DNA of 64,000 nucleotides from Halosolutus gelatinilyticus (GCF_023028105.1 NZ_CP095491.1:3162001-3226000); one strand, 5' to 3'. Positions 36,117 to 45,723 are shown, counted from the first letter of the stretch. Made by a program: numbers and translations. Notes: generated from the sequence alone by a model not told the origin.

Positions 36117-37091
36117 ATGGAGTATACAACGCTCGGTGACACCGGCATGGAAGTGAGTCGGCTCTGTCTCGGCTGCATGAGCTTCGGTTCGAGCGACTGG
36201 CGCGAGTGGGTCCTCGACGACGAGGAGAGCGCGGAGATCATCGATCGAGCGATCGACCTCGGGATCAACTTCTTCGACACGGCGAACATGTACTCGCGTG
36301 GCGAGTCCGAGCGCATCCTCGGCGAGGCCCTGGAGGGCTACCGCGAGGAGTCGGTCGTCGCGACGAAGGGGTACTTCCAGATGCGCGAGGACGATCCGAA
36401 CTCCGGCGGCCTCTCCCGGAAGGCGATTGAACAGGAACTCGCGGCCAGTCGAGAGCGACTCGGGATGGAGACGATCGACCTCTACCAGATCCACCGCTGG
36501 GACGACGACACGCCGATCGAGACGACCCTGCGGGCGCTCGACGATGCGGTTCGCCGCGGTCACGTCCGGTACCTCGGCGCCTCGTCGATGTGGGCCCACC
36601 AGTTCGCCGAGTCGCTGTACGCGAGCGACCGACTGGGGCTCGATCGGTTCGTCACGATGCAGAACCACTACAACCTCGTCTACCGCGAGGAGGAGCGGGA
36701 GATGCTGCCGCTGTGCGAGAAGGAGAACGTCGGCGTCCTTCCGTGGTCGCCGCTGGCCAGGGGCTACCTCGCGCGGCCCCACGAGGAGATCGACGCGACG
36801 AAACGCGGCGAGACGGAAGAGTACCTGTACGAGCACCCGTACCGCGAGGGCGGCGGGCGGGAGATCAACGAGCGGGTGGCGGAAATCGCCGCGGACGAGG
36901 GCGTCACCATGGCCCAGATCGCGCTCGCGTGGCTGTTGCACAAAGAGTGGGTCGACGCGCCGATCGTCGGCACGACGAGCGTCGCACACTTAGAGCAGGC
37001 CGTCGAGGCGATCGATATCTCGCTGTCGGCGTCGGACATCGCGTACCTCGAGGAGCCGTACGAACCGGTTCCGGTGTCGGGCCACTCCTGA
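36117..37091 (+). CDS. aldo/keto reductase
   Basis: 324 aa. The catalytic tetrad is visible: D54 and Y59 (FFDTANMYS), K84 (VVATKGYF) and H126 (YQIHRWD). Length and C-terminal end match the YajO/Tas-like group of NADPH-dependent reductases acting on carbonyl compounds. Cytosolic, single gene. Confidence 0.93.
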   Translation: MEYTTLGDTGMEVSRLCLGCMSFGSSDWREWVLDDEESAEIIDRAIDLGINFFDTANMYSRGESERILGEALEGYREESVVATKGYFQMREDDPNSGGLSRKAIEQELAASRERLGMETIDLYQIHRWDDDTPIETTLRALDDAVRRGHVRYLGASSMWAHQFAESLYASDRLGLDRFVTMQNHYNLVYREEEREMLPLCEKENVGVLPWSPLARGYLARPHEEIDATKRGETEEYLYEHPYREGGGREINERVAEIAADEGVTMAQIALAWLLHKEWVDAPIVGTTSVAHLEQAVEAIDISLSASDIAYLEEPYEPVPVSGHS

Positions 37092-37148
37092 TACCGTCGT
37101 GATCGGCACGGGACACTCTCGAAGCGGGTTCGAAGATTCTTCGAAAAT

Positions 37149-37694
37149 TCAGGGAATCTTCTCAACTACGGCGATCAGGTCCGCTTCCGTGCGCCACTCG
37201 TACAGCCGTTCCTCGGATTCGAGCAGATCGAAGACGCCGTCCTCCATCCAGCCGTAGGGGCGGTCCTCGTCCGGGTACTCCCGCTTGAGGACGTAGCTCT
37301 TGTCGAAGTACTCCTCGGTCCCGACGAGCAGCCCCTGTTCGACGAGGAAGCCGCTCGGCTCCTGCTCGGCGACGCCGACGACGTGCGTGACGAGGTCCGC
37401 AATCAGACAGAACTTCTGGATGCCGTTGTCCCAGCCGCCGCGGACGTCGGACATGCGGAACGCGTAGGCGCTTCGTCGGCGGTTGAGCCGATCGACGACG
37501 AGGTTCAGGCGGCGCATCTGCTCCCGATCGTAGTTTCCGAGGACGAAGTACGACCGGTCACGCTCGTAGATCGGCGTCAGTTCGCTCAGGGCGCGGAGGA
37601 GTTCCTCGTTGTCCGCGATCGAGAGGTCGTCCGCCGCGAGTCGATCCGTCGCGCTCGCGAGCACGTCTTCGGGAACCTGCGACTCGTCGGTCAT
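37149..37694 (-). CDS. conserved hypothetical protein
   Basis: 181-aa soluble acidic protein. No motif recognised. The stretch YFVLGNYDREQMRRLNLVVDRLNRRRSAYAFRMSDVRG suggests an alpha-helical region, followed by a mixed domain ending WRTEADLIAVVEKIP. Convergent with the aldo/keto reductase and divergent from the HTH gene at 37924. Confidence 0.6.
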   Translation of the reverse strand: MTDESQVPEDVLASATDRLAADDLSIADNEELLRALSELTPIYERDRSYFVLGNYDREQMRRLNLVVDRLNRRRSAYAFRMSDVRGGWDNGIQKFCLIADLVTHVVGVAEQEPSGFLVEQGLLVGTEEYFDKSYVLKREYPDEDRPYGWMEDGVFDLLESEERLYEWRTEADLIAVVEKIP

Positions 37695-37858
37695 GAGCGC
37701 CGTTTCACGCGGGTGCCTGATAGAATTTACCCACCCGTTTCCGATTCCGATTCTATCACCGGTTCCGATTCCACCGCCGACTCCGTTTCGAGTCGGTTTC
37801 GAATCTCCCGTACGCGCCCGTCGATCGGATCAGTTCCACGAGGCGGGAACGCACAGTC

Positions 37859-37895
37859 TGATTTACTGCAGAGTGATTTACTCCAGGGTAAACTA
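37859..37895. promoter_or_regulatory. repeated TGATTTACT motif, candidate operator
   Basis: TGATTTACT occurs at 37859-37867 and again at 37874-37882, and GGTAAACTA at 37887-37895 is close to the inverted form. The three lie 29-65 bases before the HTH gene start at 37924, a suitable place for autoregulation by its product. Confidence 0.4.
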
Positions 37896-37923
37896 CTTGG
37901 TGGCGGACGCCGTAGGTGGCGCC

Positions 37924-38334
37924 ATGAGCACCGACGTGGGAGCGGCCGGGGGAACGGAGACTCGCGAACTCCTCCATTTCGTCACGCAAGAGACGCGGTT
38001 CGCGATCGTCGCCAACATCCTGCAACACCCCGAGCAGTTACCGTCGATGTACGAACTCGAGCAGTTGAATCCGAGCGTCAGCGACGCGACCGTATACAAG
38101 CACGTCCAGAAACTGATCGACATCGGTATCGTCGAGGAAGCCGCGCTTCCGGACGACGACCGACGACAGGGCTACCCCTGGAAGTTCTACGGCCTCACCG
38201 ACGAGGGCCGTCAGTTCCTCGAAACGCACAATTTGCTCCGGGCGGAGGAGACCCTTCAGCGCATCTACGAGACGATTTCCGATAAATCCGAGAAGATGAT
38301 CAGATACGAGAACGCGCCCCGACCCGATCGCTGA
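37924..38334 (+). CDS. winged-helix transcriptional regulator (ArsR/MarR-like)
   Basis: 136 aa from ATG 37924 (MSTDVGAAGGTETREL). HTH: RFAIVANILQHPEQLPSMYELEQLNPSVSDATVYKHVQKLIDIGIVEEA, then a wing (DDRRQGYPWKFYGLTDEG) and a C-terminal dimerisation helix. Found in haloarchaea as a general DNA-binding protein. Upstream repeats suggest that it binds its own promoter. Confidence 0.85.
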   Translation: MSTDVGAAGGTETRELLHFVTQETRFAIVANILQHPEQLPSMYELEQLNPSVSDATVYKHVQKLIDIGIVEEAALPDDDRRQGYPWKFYGLTDEGRQFLETHNLLRAEETLQRIYETISDKSEKMIRYENAPRPDR

Positions 38335-38452
38335 CCGCCGACCACGCGGGGCCTGACGGGACGTCGGCGCGGGACCGTTGACTGCGACGCATCGATCGTC
38401 GGCGGGGTGGCCGCTCTCGGCCAGCCGTCGGATCGCCGCCGAATCGAGCCGA

Positions 38453-38992
38453 TTAGGAGAGACGCGCGGCGATGTCGGCTTCGGTGATGATACCGACGGT
38501 TTCGCCGGCTTCGGTGATCATGACGGCCTTGTAGTGTTCCAGCAAGTTGCTGATCTCGTCGAGGGTCGCGTCCTTCGAGACCGTCGGGAAACTCTCGCTC
38601 ATGTGGTCCCCGATGGGTTCGTCCCGGGCCTCCGAGTCGAGACGGACGAGATCGCTCTGGCTGATCGAGCCGACGGGGATCCCGTCCTGGATAACCGCCA
38701 GTTGCGAGTAGGCCTCGGCCTCCATCTTTTGTGCAGCCTCGCTGACCGGATCGTCGGGCGCGACGCTCACGACGGCTTCGTTCATCAGGTCCGCCGCGCG
38801 GATGACGTCGCTCTCGGCTTTTTCCAGGGCGTTGACGATGCGCCGCAGCGTCGACAGCCGCGGGTCGACGTCGCCGCCTTCGATTCGGGCGATCAGCGGC
38901 TGGGAGACGTCGGCTTTGTCGGCGAGTTTGCTCTGGGTCAGCCCGAGTTCCGTCCGGCGCTGGCGCAGGTCGGCAGGCGTGGGGAGTTCCAT
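38453..38992 (-). CDS. XRE-type HTH plus two CBS domains, transcriptional regulator
   Basis: 179 aa from ATG 38992 (MELPTPADLRQRRTEL). An Xre helix-turn-helix (LRQRRTELGLTQSKLADKADVSQPLIARIEGG) is fused to a CBS pair (about 65-179: DLMNEAVVSVAPDDPVSEAAQKM and HMSESFPTVSKDATLDEISNLL). CBS pairs bind adenine nucleotides, so the protein may link energy state to transcription. The target is unknown. Confidence 0.92.
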   Translation of the reverse strand: MELPTPADLRQRRTELGLTQSKLADKADVSQPLIARIEGGDVDPRLSTLRRIVNALEKAESDVIRAADLMNEAVVSVAPDDPVSEAAQKMEAEAYSQLAVIQDGIPVGSISQSDLVRLDSEARDEPIGDHMSESFPTVSKDATLDEISNLLEHYKAVMITEAGETVGIITEADIAARLS

Positions 38993-39048
38993 ACCAATCA
39001 ATAACTACGGGTTATAGAAAGCTGTTTGGGTGACACCCCGGCCGCCGA

Positions 39049-39402
39049 TCACTCGTCGTCGGAAACCTCGACGATTTCGACCACCGACAGCGGCACGTCC
39101 CGCAGCGCGCCGCCGACCTCGCTCTTGGCGATTCGGGAGGCGTGCTCCTCGCCGTCGGCGTTGAACACTTCCATCTCGAGGCCGAGACCGACGAGCGCCG
39201 TATCGGCGGCGATGAACGCGGAGTCGAACGGTTCGCCACAGGCCGGGCAACCGGTCGCTCCGACCTCGACCTCCACGTAGTCCATGTCCGCGCTATTGAG
39301 TCGTTTCCCGGCTTCGCTGACGGCAACGCCGATCGCGTCGTCGATCGCGTCGACGTCACGGACCAGCCATGCAGCTTCCATCGCGACGAGATAGTTTCCC
39401 AT
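39049..39402 (-). CDS. DUF555 (UPF0212) family protein
   Basis: 117 aa from ATG 39402 (MGNYLVAMEAAWLVRDV); upstream open sequence is Arg-rich and not protein-like. Contains GCPACGEPFD (a CxxC possible metal site), AFIAADTALVGLGLEM and the ending DVPLSVVEIVEVSDDE. Conserved in archaea without known function. Confidence 0.9.
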   Translation of the reverse strand: MGNYLVAMEAAWLVRDVDAIDDAIGVAVSEAGKRLNSADMDYVEVEVGATGCPACGEPFDSAFIAADTALVGLGLEMEVFNADGEEHASRIAKSEVGGALRDVPLSVVEIVEVSDDE

Positions 39403-39706
39403 ACGTCGTGGTCGTCCCGGGGGGTTTCCTGCTTTGCGGTTCCGTTTGCCGCACCCGGAGCGACGGGCGGGACGGCGCCGAGGCGCGCACGTGAGTCCGA
39501 TCATGCCCATAAGTTACGAGAATTGGCCGGGTGGATTCGGACCTGGATAGTCGAATTGCGAAATTACTCCGCCTCAAGTTGCCTCGATTTCAACCGGAGT
39601 TGAACCGCACGACTGCGCCGACCCAGTAGATAATTAACGACCATTATGGTTTTTGTAACTCAAGAAAGCTTATATACTACCCTCGTCTGAGCCACGGCTG
39701 AACGTG
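39403..39706. promoter_or_regulatory. 304-base divergent gap with a clear TATA box
   Basis: CTTATATACTAC at 39669-39680 is 27 bases before ATG 39707, the expected distance for a leaderless transcript of the small membrane protein gene. A/T-rich sequence runs from 39625. The rest, next to the DUF555 gene, shows nothing recognisable. Confidence 0.6.
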
Positions 39707-39886
39707 ATGAAATCCCGCGTGTACCGCGCGACCCTGTTTGCACTGTACCAGCTGTGCATTGTGATCGGGATCGTCGCAATGCCGCTCGCCATGATCACCC
39801 GCCAGGTCGGAGTCACGCTGCCGCTGCACCGCCTCCTCGAGAGCGTCGGAGAGGCCTACGAGGCCGCACAGTCACAGATGGAATAA
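39707..39886 (+). CDS. small single-span membrane protein
   Basis: 59 aa from ATG 39707 (MKSRVYRATLFALYQLCIVIGIVAM); a GTG one codon earlier is less likely given the TATA spacing. One hydrophobic segment (about 9-31) and an amphipathic tail. A small conserved haloarchaeal type, function unknown. The strong TATA box implies it is well transcribed. Confidence 0.7.
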   Translation: MKSRVYRATLFALYQLCIVIGIVAMPLAMITRQVGVTLPLHRLLESVGEAYEAAQSQME

Positions 39887-40048
39887 GCCGCCGATCGCAC
39901 GCTCGTTTTGTCGCCCTCGAACTGCCGAGCGGTCGCACCGTCGGTCGATCGCTCGCAACCGAGTCGCCGAGGTCTGTTCGTGCTTCGCACACGCACACAC
40001 GGGAGCAAAACAAGCAAAAAGCGGAAACGCCAGCGGTGACCGCCGGGG

Positions 40049-40057
40049 TTTTATATC
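40049..40057 (+). promoter_or_regulatory. TATA box of psmB
   Basis: TTTTATATC ends 24 bases before the psmB ATG at 40081, consistent with a leaderless mRNA. Confidence 0.6.
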
Positions 40058-40080
40058 GTGCCGGCCGTACCCTTCCGTCA

Positions 40081-40809
40081 ATGCGTACACCATACGACTC
40101 GGACTTCTCCCGGACGGTCGACCAGATGGCCGACGATCCGAACCCGTACGAGCCCGAGATCGGCTCGCTCCCCCAGAACGACCTCTCGCGTGCCGATCTC
40201 CAGAACGTCAACAAGACCGGAACGACGACGATCGGCATCACGACGGCCGACGGCGTCGTCATCGCGACGGACATGCGCGCCAGTCTCGGCGGCCGATTCG
40301 TCTCGAACAAGAACGTCCAGAAGGTCGAGCAGATTCACCCGACCGGCGCGTTGACCCTGGTCGGGAGCGTCGGCGGCGCCCAGTCGTTCATTTCGAGCCT
40401 GCGCGCGGAGGTCAACCTCTACGAGGCTCGGCGCGGCGAGAACATGAGCATCGAGGCCCTCGCGACCCTCGCCGGCAACTTCGCTCGCGGCGGTCCGTTC
40501 TTCGCCATTCACCCGATCCTGGGCGGCGTCGACGACGAGGGCAGTCACGTCTACAGCATCGATCCCGCCGGCGGCGTCATGGAGGACGACTACACCGTCA
40601 CCGGCTCGGGGATGCAACTCGCCTACGGTCACCTCGAACAGGCCTACGAGGAGGGGCTCTCGAACGAGGAAGCGAAAACGATCGCCGCTCGCGGCATCAA
40701 GTCCGCGGTCGAGCGCGACACCGGCTCCGGGAACGGCGTCTTCCTCTGTGAAATCACCGACGAGGGCGTCGAGATCCACGGCCACCACGACTTCGACGAA
40801 GTGCTCTAG
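40081..40809 (+). CDS. psmB: 20S proteasome beta subunit
   Basis: 242 aa. A 47-residue propeptide precedes the autocleavage site NKTG/TTTIGI, giving Thr48 as the N-terminal nucleophile. The catalytic Asp and Lys are seen in ATDMRASLG and FVSNKNVQK, and GSGMQLAYGHLEQ and GSGNGVFLCEI complete the fold. It forms the inner rings of the proteasome with an alpha subunit encoded elsewhere. Monocistronic with its own TATA box. Confidence 0.97.
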   Translation: MRTPYDSDFSRTVDQMADDPNPYEPEIGSLPQNDLSRADLQNVNKTGTTTIGITTADGVVIATDMRASLGGRFVSNKNVQKVEQIHPTGALTLVGSVGGAQSFISSLRAEVNLYEARRGENMSIEALATLAGNFARGGPFFAIHPILGGVDDEGSHVYSIDPAGGVMEDDYTVTGSGMQLAYGHLEQAYEEGLSNEEAKTIAARGIKSAVERDTGSGNGVFLCEITDEGVEIHGHHDFDEVL

Positions 40810-40952
40810 AACGGGCTCGAACGCGGTTCGACGGCTTTTCACGCACGGTTCGATCGACTCGAAAGCGGGCCGTAATCGACCACGCCCAGTTTCGATCGCA
40901 GGGCGGATCGATGCGGTGAACGAACCGCCGACGGGAAAGCGAGAAAGGAGAG

Positions 40953-42068
40953 TTATTTGATCCGGGCGCGCCGCTCTACCGGAACCTCGGGTTCCTCGAT
41001 CGCGACCGAGTGACCGAGATCGCTCGATCGGTAGATCGCGTCGATCACGCGCTGGACGGTCAGCGCCTCCTCGACCGTGTTGGTTTCGGCGCCCGTGCCG
41101 GCGACGACCGTTTCGAGGAACGCTTCGTCCTGCGTCCTGTGTCCGGTCAACGACGGATCGCCGCCGAGATCGACGTCCGCGTAGTGGTCACAGCCGGCGG
41201 TTCCGGCTTCGAGGATCGTCATGTTCGTATCGCCGATGTCGAAGCGCGCACCGGCCTCGGTGCCGCGGACGCGAAAGTCCATACTCTCGTCGCGGTTCGT
41301 AGCCCAGGCGGCTTCGAGCGAGATCGTCTGTCCGTCGGCACACCGGATGAACGCGCTGACCGAATCGTCGACCTCGTAGGTCTCCGCTTCGGCGTTCCAG
41401 TTGTCGCCGAATCCGTCGGGGTCGGCGTACTCCTCGCGCGTTCCAAACGTCGTCCGGGTGACGCCGGAGACCTCCGCGATCTCCGGGAAGTCGAGCGCGT
41501 AGAGGGCCAAATCGAGCGCGTGGACGCCGATGTCGAGCAAGGCGCCGCCGCCGGCCAGATCGGGATCGGTGAACCAGGAACCGGGACCGGGGACGCCGCG
41601 TCGTCGCACGTAGTTGGCTTCGACGTGCGTCAGATCGCCGAAGCGGCCGCGGGCGTGTTGTTCGTCGAACATGGCCATCGACGCGGCGTGGCGGTTATGG
41701 AAGCCGACCATGCAGACGGTGTCGCTTCTGGCTGCGGCCGCCGCGACGCGCTCTGCGCTTTCTAACGTGTGGGCGAGGGGCTTTTCGACCAGCACGTGAC
41801 AGCCGGCCTCGAGCGCGTCGACGGTGATCGGTTCGTGAAATCGGTTGGGCGTGGTGACGACGACCGCGTCGACGTCGTCGTCGACGACGAGCCCCTCGTG
41901 TGTCTCATACGTCCTCGCGGCGAACTCGTCGGCGAACCGATCCCGCTGATCGGGAACGAGGTCGGCACCCGCGACGACGCTCGCGCCGAGGTCCTCGAGA
42001 CTTCGTGCATGAAGATGACCCATTCCCCCGAGTCCGACGATCCCGATGCCGACTCCTGCCCTACTCAT
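40953..42068 (-). CDS. Gfo/Idh/MocA family oxidoreductase
   Basis: 371 aa from ATG 42068 (MSRAGVGIGIVGLGGMG). N-terminal Rossmann fold with GLGGMGHLHA and the EKPLAHT motif (the conserved Lys of the family), and a C-terminal substrate domain with GGGALLDIGVHALDLALYAL (catalytic Asp/His). NAD(P)-dependent oxidation of a sugar or cyclitol is likely. The divergent ThuA gene strengthens a sugar-related role. Confidence 0.93.
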   Translation of the reverse strand: MSRAGVGIGIVGLGGMGHLHARSLEDLGASVVAGADLVPDQRDRFADEFAARTYETHEGLVVDDDVDAVVVTTPNRFHEPITVDALEAGCHVLVEKPLAHTLESAERVAAAAARSDTVCMVGFHNRHAASMAMFDEQHARGRFGDLTHVEANYVRRRGVPGPGSWFTDPDLAGGGALLDIGVHALDLALYALDFPEIAEVSGVTRTTFGTREEYADPDGFGDNWNAEAETYEVDDSVSAFIRCADGQTISLEAAWATNRDESMDFRVRGTEAGARFDIGDTNMTILEAGTAGCDHYADVDLGGDPSLTGHRTQDEAFLETVVAGTGAETNTVEEALTVQRVIDAIYRSSDLGHSVAIEEPEVPVERRARIK

Positions 42069-42348
42069 TCGAAACACCTGATTTCGTTGAGGGTCGTGTA
42101 AGCGATCGGTGAGAAACGAGTCGTTTCGACGTCAGTTGCGTGCGATTCCAGGAGTCCATAGAGGTACACAGGTAGCGACCAAAATAAGGGTTGTGACTGA
42201 TTAATCTGTGCAATCGTTCTACCGTTCAGCGAGAATGATAGGATTTATCAGACAGTGACCGATTCTGACAGCAGTATCCAAACTTTTATCCGGTATTCGC
42301 GTCGAGAAACCGCCCGAGCTAAGATCGTCCGAGCGCGACAGTTCGGGT

Positions 42349-43047
42349 ATGGGAGCCGTCACGATCTGGAACGAGTTTCGACACGAGCGCGAAGACGACG
42401 ACGCCGCTGCCGTCTACCCCGACGGGATCCACGAGACGATCGCCGAGTTCTTGACCGATCGCGGCCGCGAGGTTCGAACTGCGACCCTGGACGAGCCGGA
42501 GCATGGACTCACCGAGGACGTGCTCGCGGAGACCGACGTCCTCTGTTGGTGGGGCCACGTCGCCCACGACGAAGTGAGCGACGAGGTCGTCGATCGAGTG
42601 TACGAGCGCGTGCTAGAGGGAATGGGACTGATCGTCCTCCACTCGGGCCATTATGCGAAGATCTTCAAGCGGCTCACGGGGACCTCCTGTAGCCTCCAGT
42701 GGCGCGAGGACGGCGCCACCGAGCGGCTGTGGGTCGTCGATCCCGGCCACCCGATCGCCGACGGCCTCGACGAGTCGATCGAACTCCCCGAGACCGAGAT
42801 GTACGGGGAGCCGTTCGACATCCCGGAACCCGATCGGCTGGTGTTCGTCAGCTGGTTCGAGGGCGGCGAGGTGTTCCGCAGCGGCTGTTGCTACCGGCGC
42901 GGGAAGGGCCGGGTCTTCTACTTCCGACCGGGCCACGAGACGTACCCGATCTACGAGAACGAGGCCGTCCAGCAAGTCATCGACAACGCCGTCGACTGGG
43001 CCAGCCCCGTCGAGGGCTCGCCGCGATCGTTCGGCCGGCGAGACTGA
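42349..43047 (+). CDS. ThuA domain protein (trehalose-utilisation type)
   Basis: 232 aa. Glutamine-amidotransferase-like fold of Thu[16 protein letters not shown] at the start, [34 protein letters not shown] and [18 protein letters not shown]. ThuA acts with a Gfo/Idh-type partner (ThuB) on trehalose or 3-keto sugars in rhizobia; here the partner is the divergent gene at 40953. The precise substrate is unknown. Confidence 0.93.
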   Translation: MGAVTIWNEFRHEREDDDAAAVYPDGIHETIAEFLTDRGREVRTATLDEPEHGLTEDVLAETDVLCWWGHVAHDEVSDEVVDRVYERVLEGMGLIVLHSGHYAKIFKRLTGTSCSLQWREDGATERLWVVDPGHPIADGLDESIELPETEMYGEPFDIPEPDRLVFVSWFEGGEVFRSGCCYRRGKGRVFYFRPGHETYPIYENEAVQQVIDNAVDWASPVEGSPRSFGRRD

Positions 43048-43071
43048 CGCGGCGGGACGGACGCCGCGGCA

Positions 43072-44358
43072 TCAGCCGCTTCGCTGCGCGTCGACGAGTT
43101 CAACGGTGACGTCGAGGTCGACCCCGGCCGCGTCTTCCAGTCGATCGCGCACGCGATCGGCGAAATCGGGCGGCTCCCGTTCGCCGGGCGGCCGCTCGAC
43201 GACGACGGTTACGGACGGCTGAGCACCCGTGTAGACGTCGACGAGTTCGTACTCGACGTCGACCGCTCGGAACCGAAGCTCTCCGAACACGGAATCGTCG
43301 CTCATCATCTCGAGTTCGGTCTGGATATCGTGCTCGACGGCGGCGGTCTGGTAGGTCCCGTAGGTGACGCCCCCGAGGACGACCGAGAGGACGGCGATCG
43401 CGACGAGGAGCACGACGACTCGCGATCGCAGCCGCCCGTAGGCGTGATCGACCCGATCCGACCGGTGAGGTCTGTATCCCGAGACCCACAGCACGATCAG
43501 CGCGGTGAGGTTGACCGAGAGCAGGTTGACGAGGACGAGCGTACCCGCGGTGACGACGACTTCGGGGTGTCCCCAGGCGATGCCGAGTCCGACGGTGGCC
43601 GCCGGCGGGACGAGGGCGATCGCGATCGCCACGCCGACGAGCACCGAGCCGACGTCGCGGACGAGGCTGATGATCCCCGCCACACCGGAGCCGAGCGCGA
43701 GAAAGAGCGCGAGCGCGCTCGGCGTGATTCGCTCTCTGACCTGCGGAACGGTCGTGATGTCGAATCCGGGCGGGAGCAACACGGTCCCTCTGAGCAGCCA
43801 GCCGAGCGCCGCCGCGGTCGCGATCGCGGCGAGGAGCCCACCGAGTTGCAGGACGACGCCCCGACTCGCGAGATCCTCGTCGTCGACGACGACGCCGACG
43901 CTCGCCGCGAGCGCCGGCCCCATCAGCGGTGCAACGACCATCGCTCCGATGATCGTCGCTGCAGAATCGAGCAACAATCCGGCCGTCGCGATCGCCGTAC
44001 TCACCACGAGCAACAGGTAATACGTCGACGCCGCGGGTGCGAGCGCCGCGGCCCGCGACCGCAGTTCATCTCGCGAAATTCGGGTCCCGGCGGCGGGGCC
44101 CGAGGCGGTTCCCGATCGGTTCGAGATGATCGTCTCCGCGGTCGTGACGACAGTGTACGAATCCTCGTCGAGTCCGGCGGCGCGAAGCGCGGAGAGAAAC
44201 GGTTCGACGGTTTCCGGCGAGGTGGGGATCGAGACGAGCGCCTCGAACTCTCCGCCGCTCGTCTCCTCGGAGACGGCGTACTCGACGCCCGTCGTATCGG
44301 CGGTCTCGAGAACGAGATCGAGATCGCCGTGCGGAACGAACACCTGTACCAGGCGCAT
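43072..44358 (-). CDS. DUF389 / TIGR00341 family membrane protein
   Basis: 428 aa from ATG 44358 (MRLVQVFVPHGDLDLV). An N-terminal soluble regulatory part (1-110) is followed by the DUF389 membrane domain with six or more spans (IIGAMVVAPLMGPALAASVGVVV, ALVPPAATVGLGIAWG, LVNLLSVNLTALIVLW) and a C-terminal soluble tail (about 345-428). The transport function is unproven in the family. Confidence 0.9.
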   Translation of the reverse strand: MRLVQVFVPHGDLDLVLETADTTGVEYAVSEETSGGEFEALVSIPTSPETVEPFLSALRAAGLDEDSYTVVTTAETIISNRSGTASGPAAGTRISRDELRSRAAALAPAASTYYLLLVVSTAIATAGLLLDSAATIIGAMVVAPLMGPALAASVGVVVDDEDLASRGVVLQLGGLLAAIATAAALGWLLRGTVLLPPGFDITTVPQVRERITPSALALFLALGSGVAGIISLVRDVGSVLVGVAIAIALVPPAATVGLGIAWGHPEVVVTAGTLVLVNLLSVNLTALIVLWVSGYRPHRSDRVDHAYGRLRSRVVVLLVAIAVLSVVLGGVTYGTYQTAAVEHDIQTELEMMSDDSVFGELRFRAVDVEYELVDVYTGAQPSVTVVVERPPGEREPPDFADRVRDRLEDAAGVDLDVTVELVDAQRSG

Positions 44359-44514
44359 GACACCTCTACGACGGACGAGGAGATAGCCTGTCTGCACGCG
44401 CGCGCGACTGTCAGGTTCCCGCGTCTCTCCGACGTCCCGATCGAACGGACGATCGACGGATCGAACCGGCGGCCGGGGCCTCTTCGACGATCGGTCGCGG
44501 CCGCGTCCGACCGC

Positions 44515-45366
44515 TCAGAATTCCTGGCGGCCGTCGTCGGTGATGACGCTGTCGAGCAGCGAAACGGGCGTGGCGTCGTAGGCCGGGTTCTCGACGGCGA
44601 ACCCGTCCGCGGGTTCGGGCATGACTTCGCTGCCCGGTCGGAACTCGTTCTCGAAGACGAACCCCTCGGTGACGATCTTCGACGACGCGCCGACGACGGT
44701 GACGGGCACGTCGAGGTGGGCCGCAGTCGTCGCGATCGGGAAGGTTCCGACCCGGTTGTACAGCGTGTCGTCGACGATGCAGTCCATCCCGACGACGACC
44801 TGATCGCACTTCGGCAGGTAGAGTCCGTTCGCGCTGTCGATGATCAGGGTCGGGTCGATCCCGTCGAGTTCGGCGAGCGTCCGGGCCGTCTTGCGCCCGA
44901 TGTATCGCGGCCGGGCCTCCGTGATGTAGACGTCGAACGACTTGCCGGCCTCGACCGCCCGTTCGAGGGCTTCGATCACCGTCGAGGAGTAGTCGTGAGT
45001 CAGCAGCGTCGCGCCGTCTTCGAGGTGGGCCACGGCGTTCTCCGCCGCTCGTCGCTTGCCCGACTCGACCTGCGCGACGACGTCGGCGATCGCCTCCGTC
45101 GTGTACCCCTTGGCTTCCTCGACGCTGTCGGCTCCCGTGGCCGTCACCTGGTCGACGACCGCGCGAACGGCGTTCTGCAGCGAGGCGTGCGAAGGATTCG
45201 CCCGACGGAGCGCTCGCCCGTTCCGTTCGAGCGCCCGCTCGTACTCCTCGACGGTGGCGAACTCGCGGTCGATCAGTTCCTCGAGGGCGCGGGTCGCGTT
45301 TACGGCGACTACCGAGGAGCTGTGGGTCTTCATCTCCTGGATTTCCTCGACCGTCTCGTCGATCAT
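44515..45366 (-). CDS. eIF-2B alpha/beta/delta-like protein (R15P-isomerase family, catalytic Cys missing)
   Basis: 283 aa from ATG 45366 (MIDETVEEIQEMKTHSSS). The family includes ribose-1,5-bisphosphate isomerase, MtnA and eIF2B subunits. Here the loop is LLTHDYSSTVIEAL: Asp stands where the isomerases have the catalytic Cys of THC. FDVYITEARPRYIGRKTA resembles eIF2B-alpha. The second site is kept as GMDCIVDDTLYNRVGT. Isomerase activity is therefore doubtful, and a regulatory or sugar-phosphate-binding role fits better. Confidence 0.8.
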   Translation of the reverse strand: MIDETVEEIQEMKTHSSSVVAVNATRALEELIDREFATVEEYERALERNGRALRRANPSHASLQNAVRAVVDQVTATGADSVEEAKGYTTEAIADVVAQVESGKRRAAENAVAHLEDGATLLTHDYSSTVIEALERAVEAGKSFDVYITEARPRYIGRKTARTLAELDGIDPTLIIDSANGLYLPKCDQVVVGMDCIVDDTLYNRVGTFPIATTAAHLDVPVTVVGASSKIVTEGFVFENEFRPGSEVMPEPADGFAVENPAYDATPVSLLDSVITDDGRQEF

Positions 45367-45519
45367 ACCTGCACGAATTCCCGTCAGCGGCAAAGGTGTT
45401 CCGGGTACCGTCACCGGAAACGATCGGATCTCTGTCCCGAACGGACCGGGAACGAGGACGACGGACGCTCACGACAGTTCCCGAGCGCCGCCGCCGATCG
45501 GAACGCGGGGTGTACAGCG

Positions 45520-45723
45520 TTACTGCTGCTCCCACCGGCTCGGGGCCATCCCGAGACCGAGCACGATCGGTCGGTACGAAAACGCCACCACGAAGACGAT
45601 GGCGAGTTCGAGCCAGAAGCTCGGCGATTCGATCACCGCGTTCAACGCCATCAGCGCGAGAAACAGGATCATCAGCATCACGACGTAGTGGACGGCGACT
45701 TCCCCGAGACCCTCCGTGTCCAT
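45520..45723 (-). CDS. two-span small membrane protein
   Basis: 67 aa with hydrophobic segments at about 10-30 and 36-56 and a short basic end (APSRWEQQ). No family known to me. It stands alone between the eIF2B-like gene and the DUF5783 gene. Confidence 0.6.
   Translation of the reverse strand: MDTEGLGEVAVHYVVMLMILFLALMALNAVIESPSFWLELAIVFVVAFSYRPIVLGLGMAPSRWEQQ

Noticed and set aside
44515-45366. Straightforward call as ribose-1,5-bisphosphate isomerase
   Set aside because: The catalytic THC loop reads THD, so the enzyme name is not supported.
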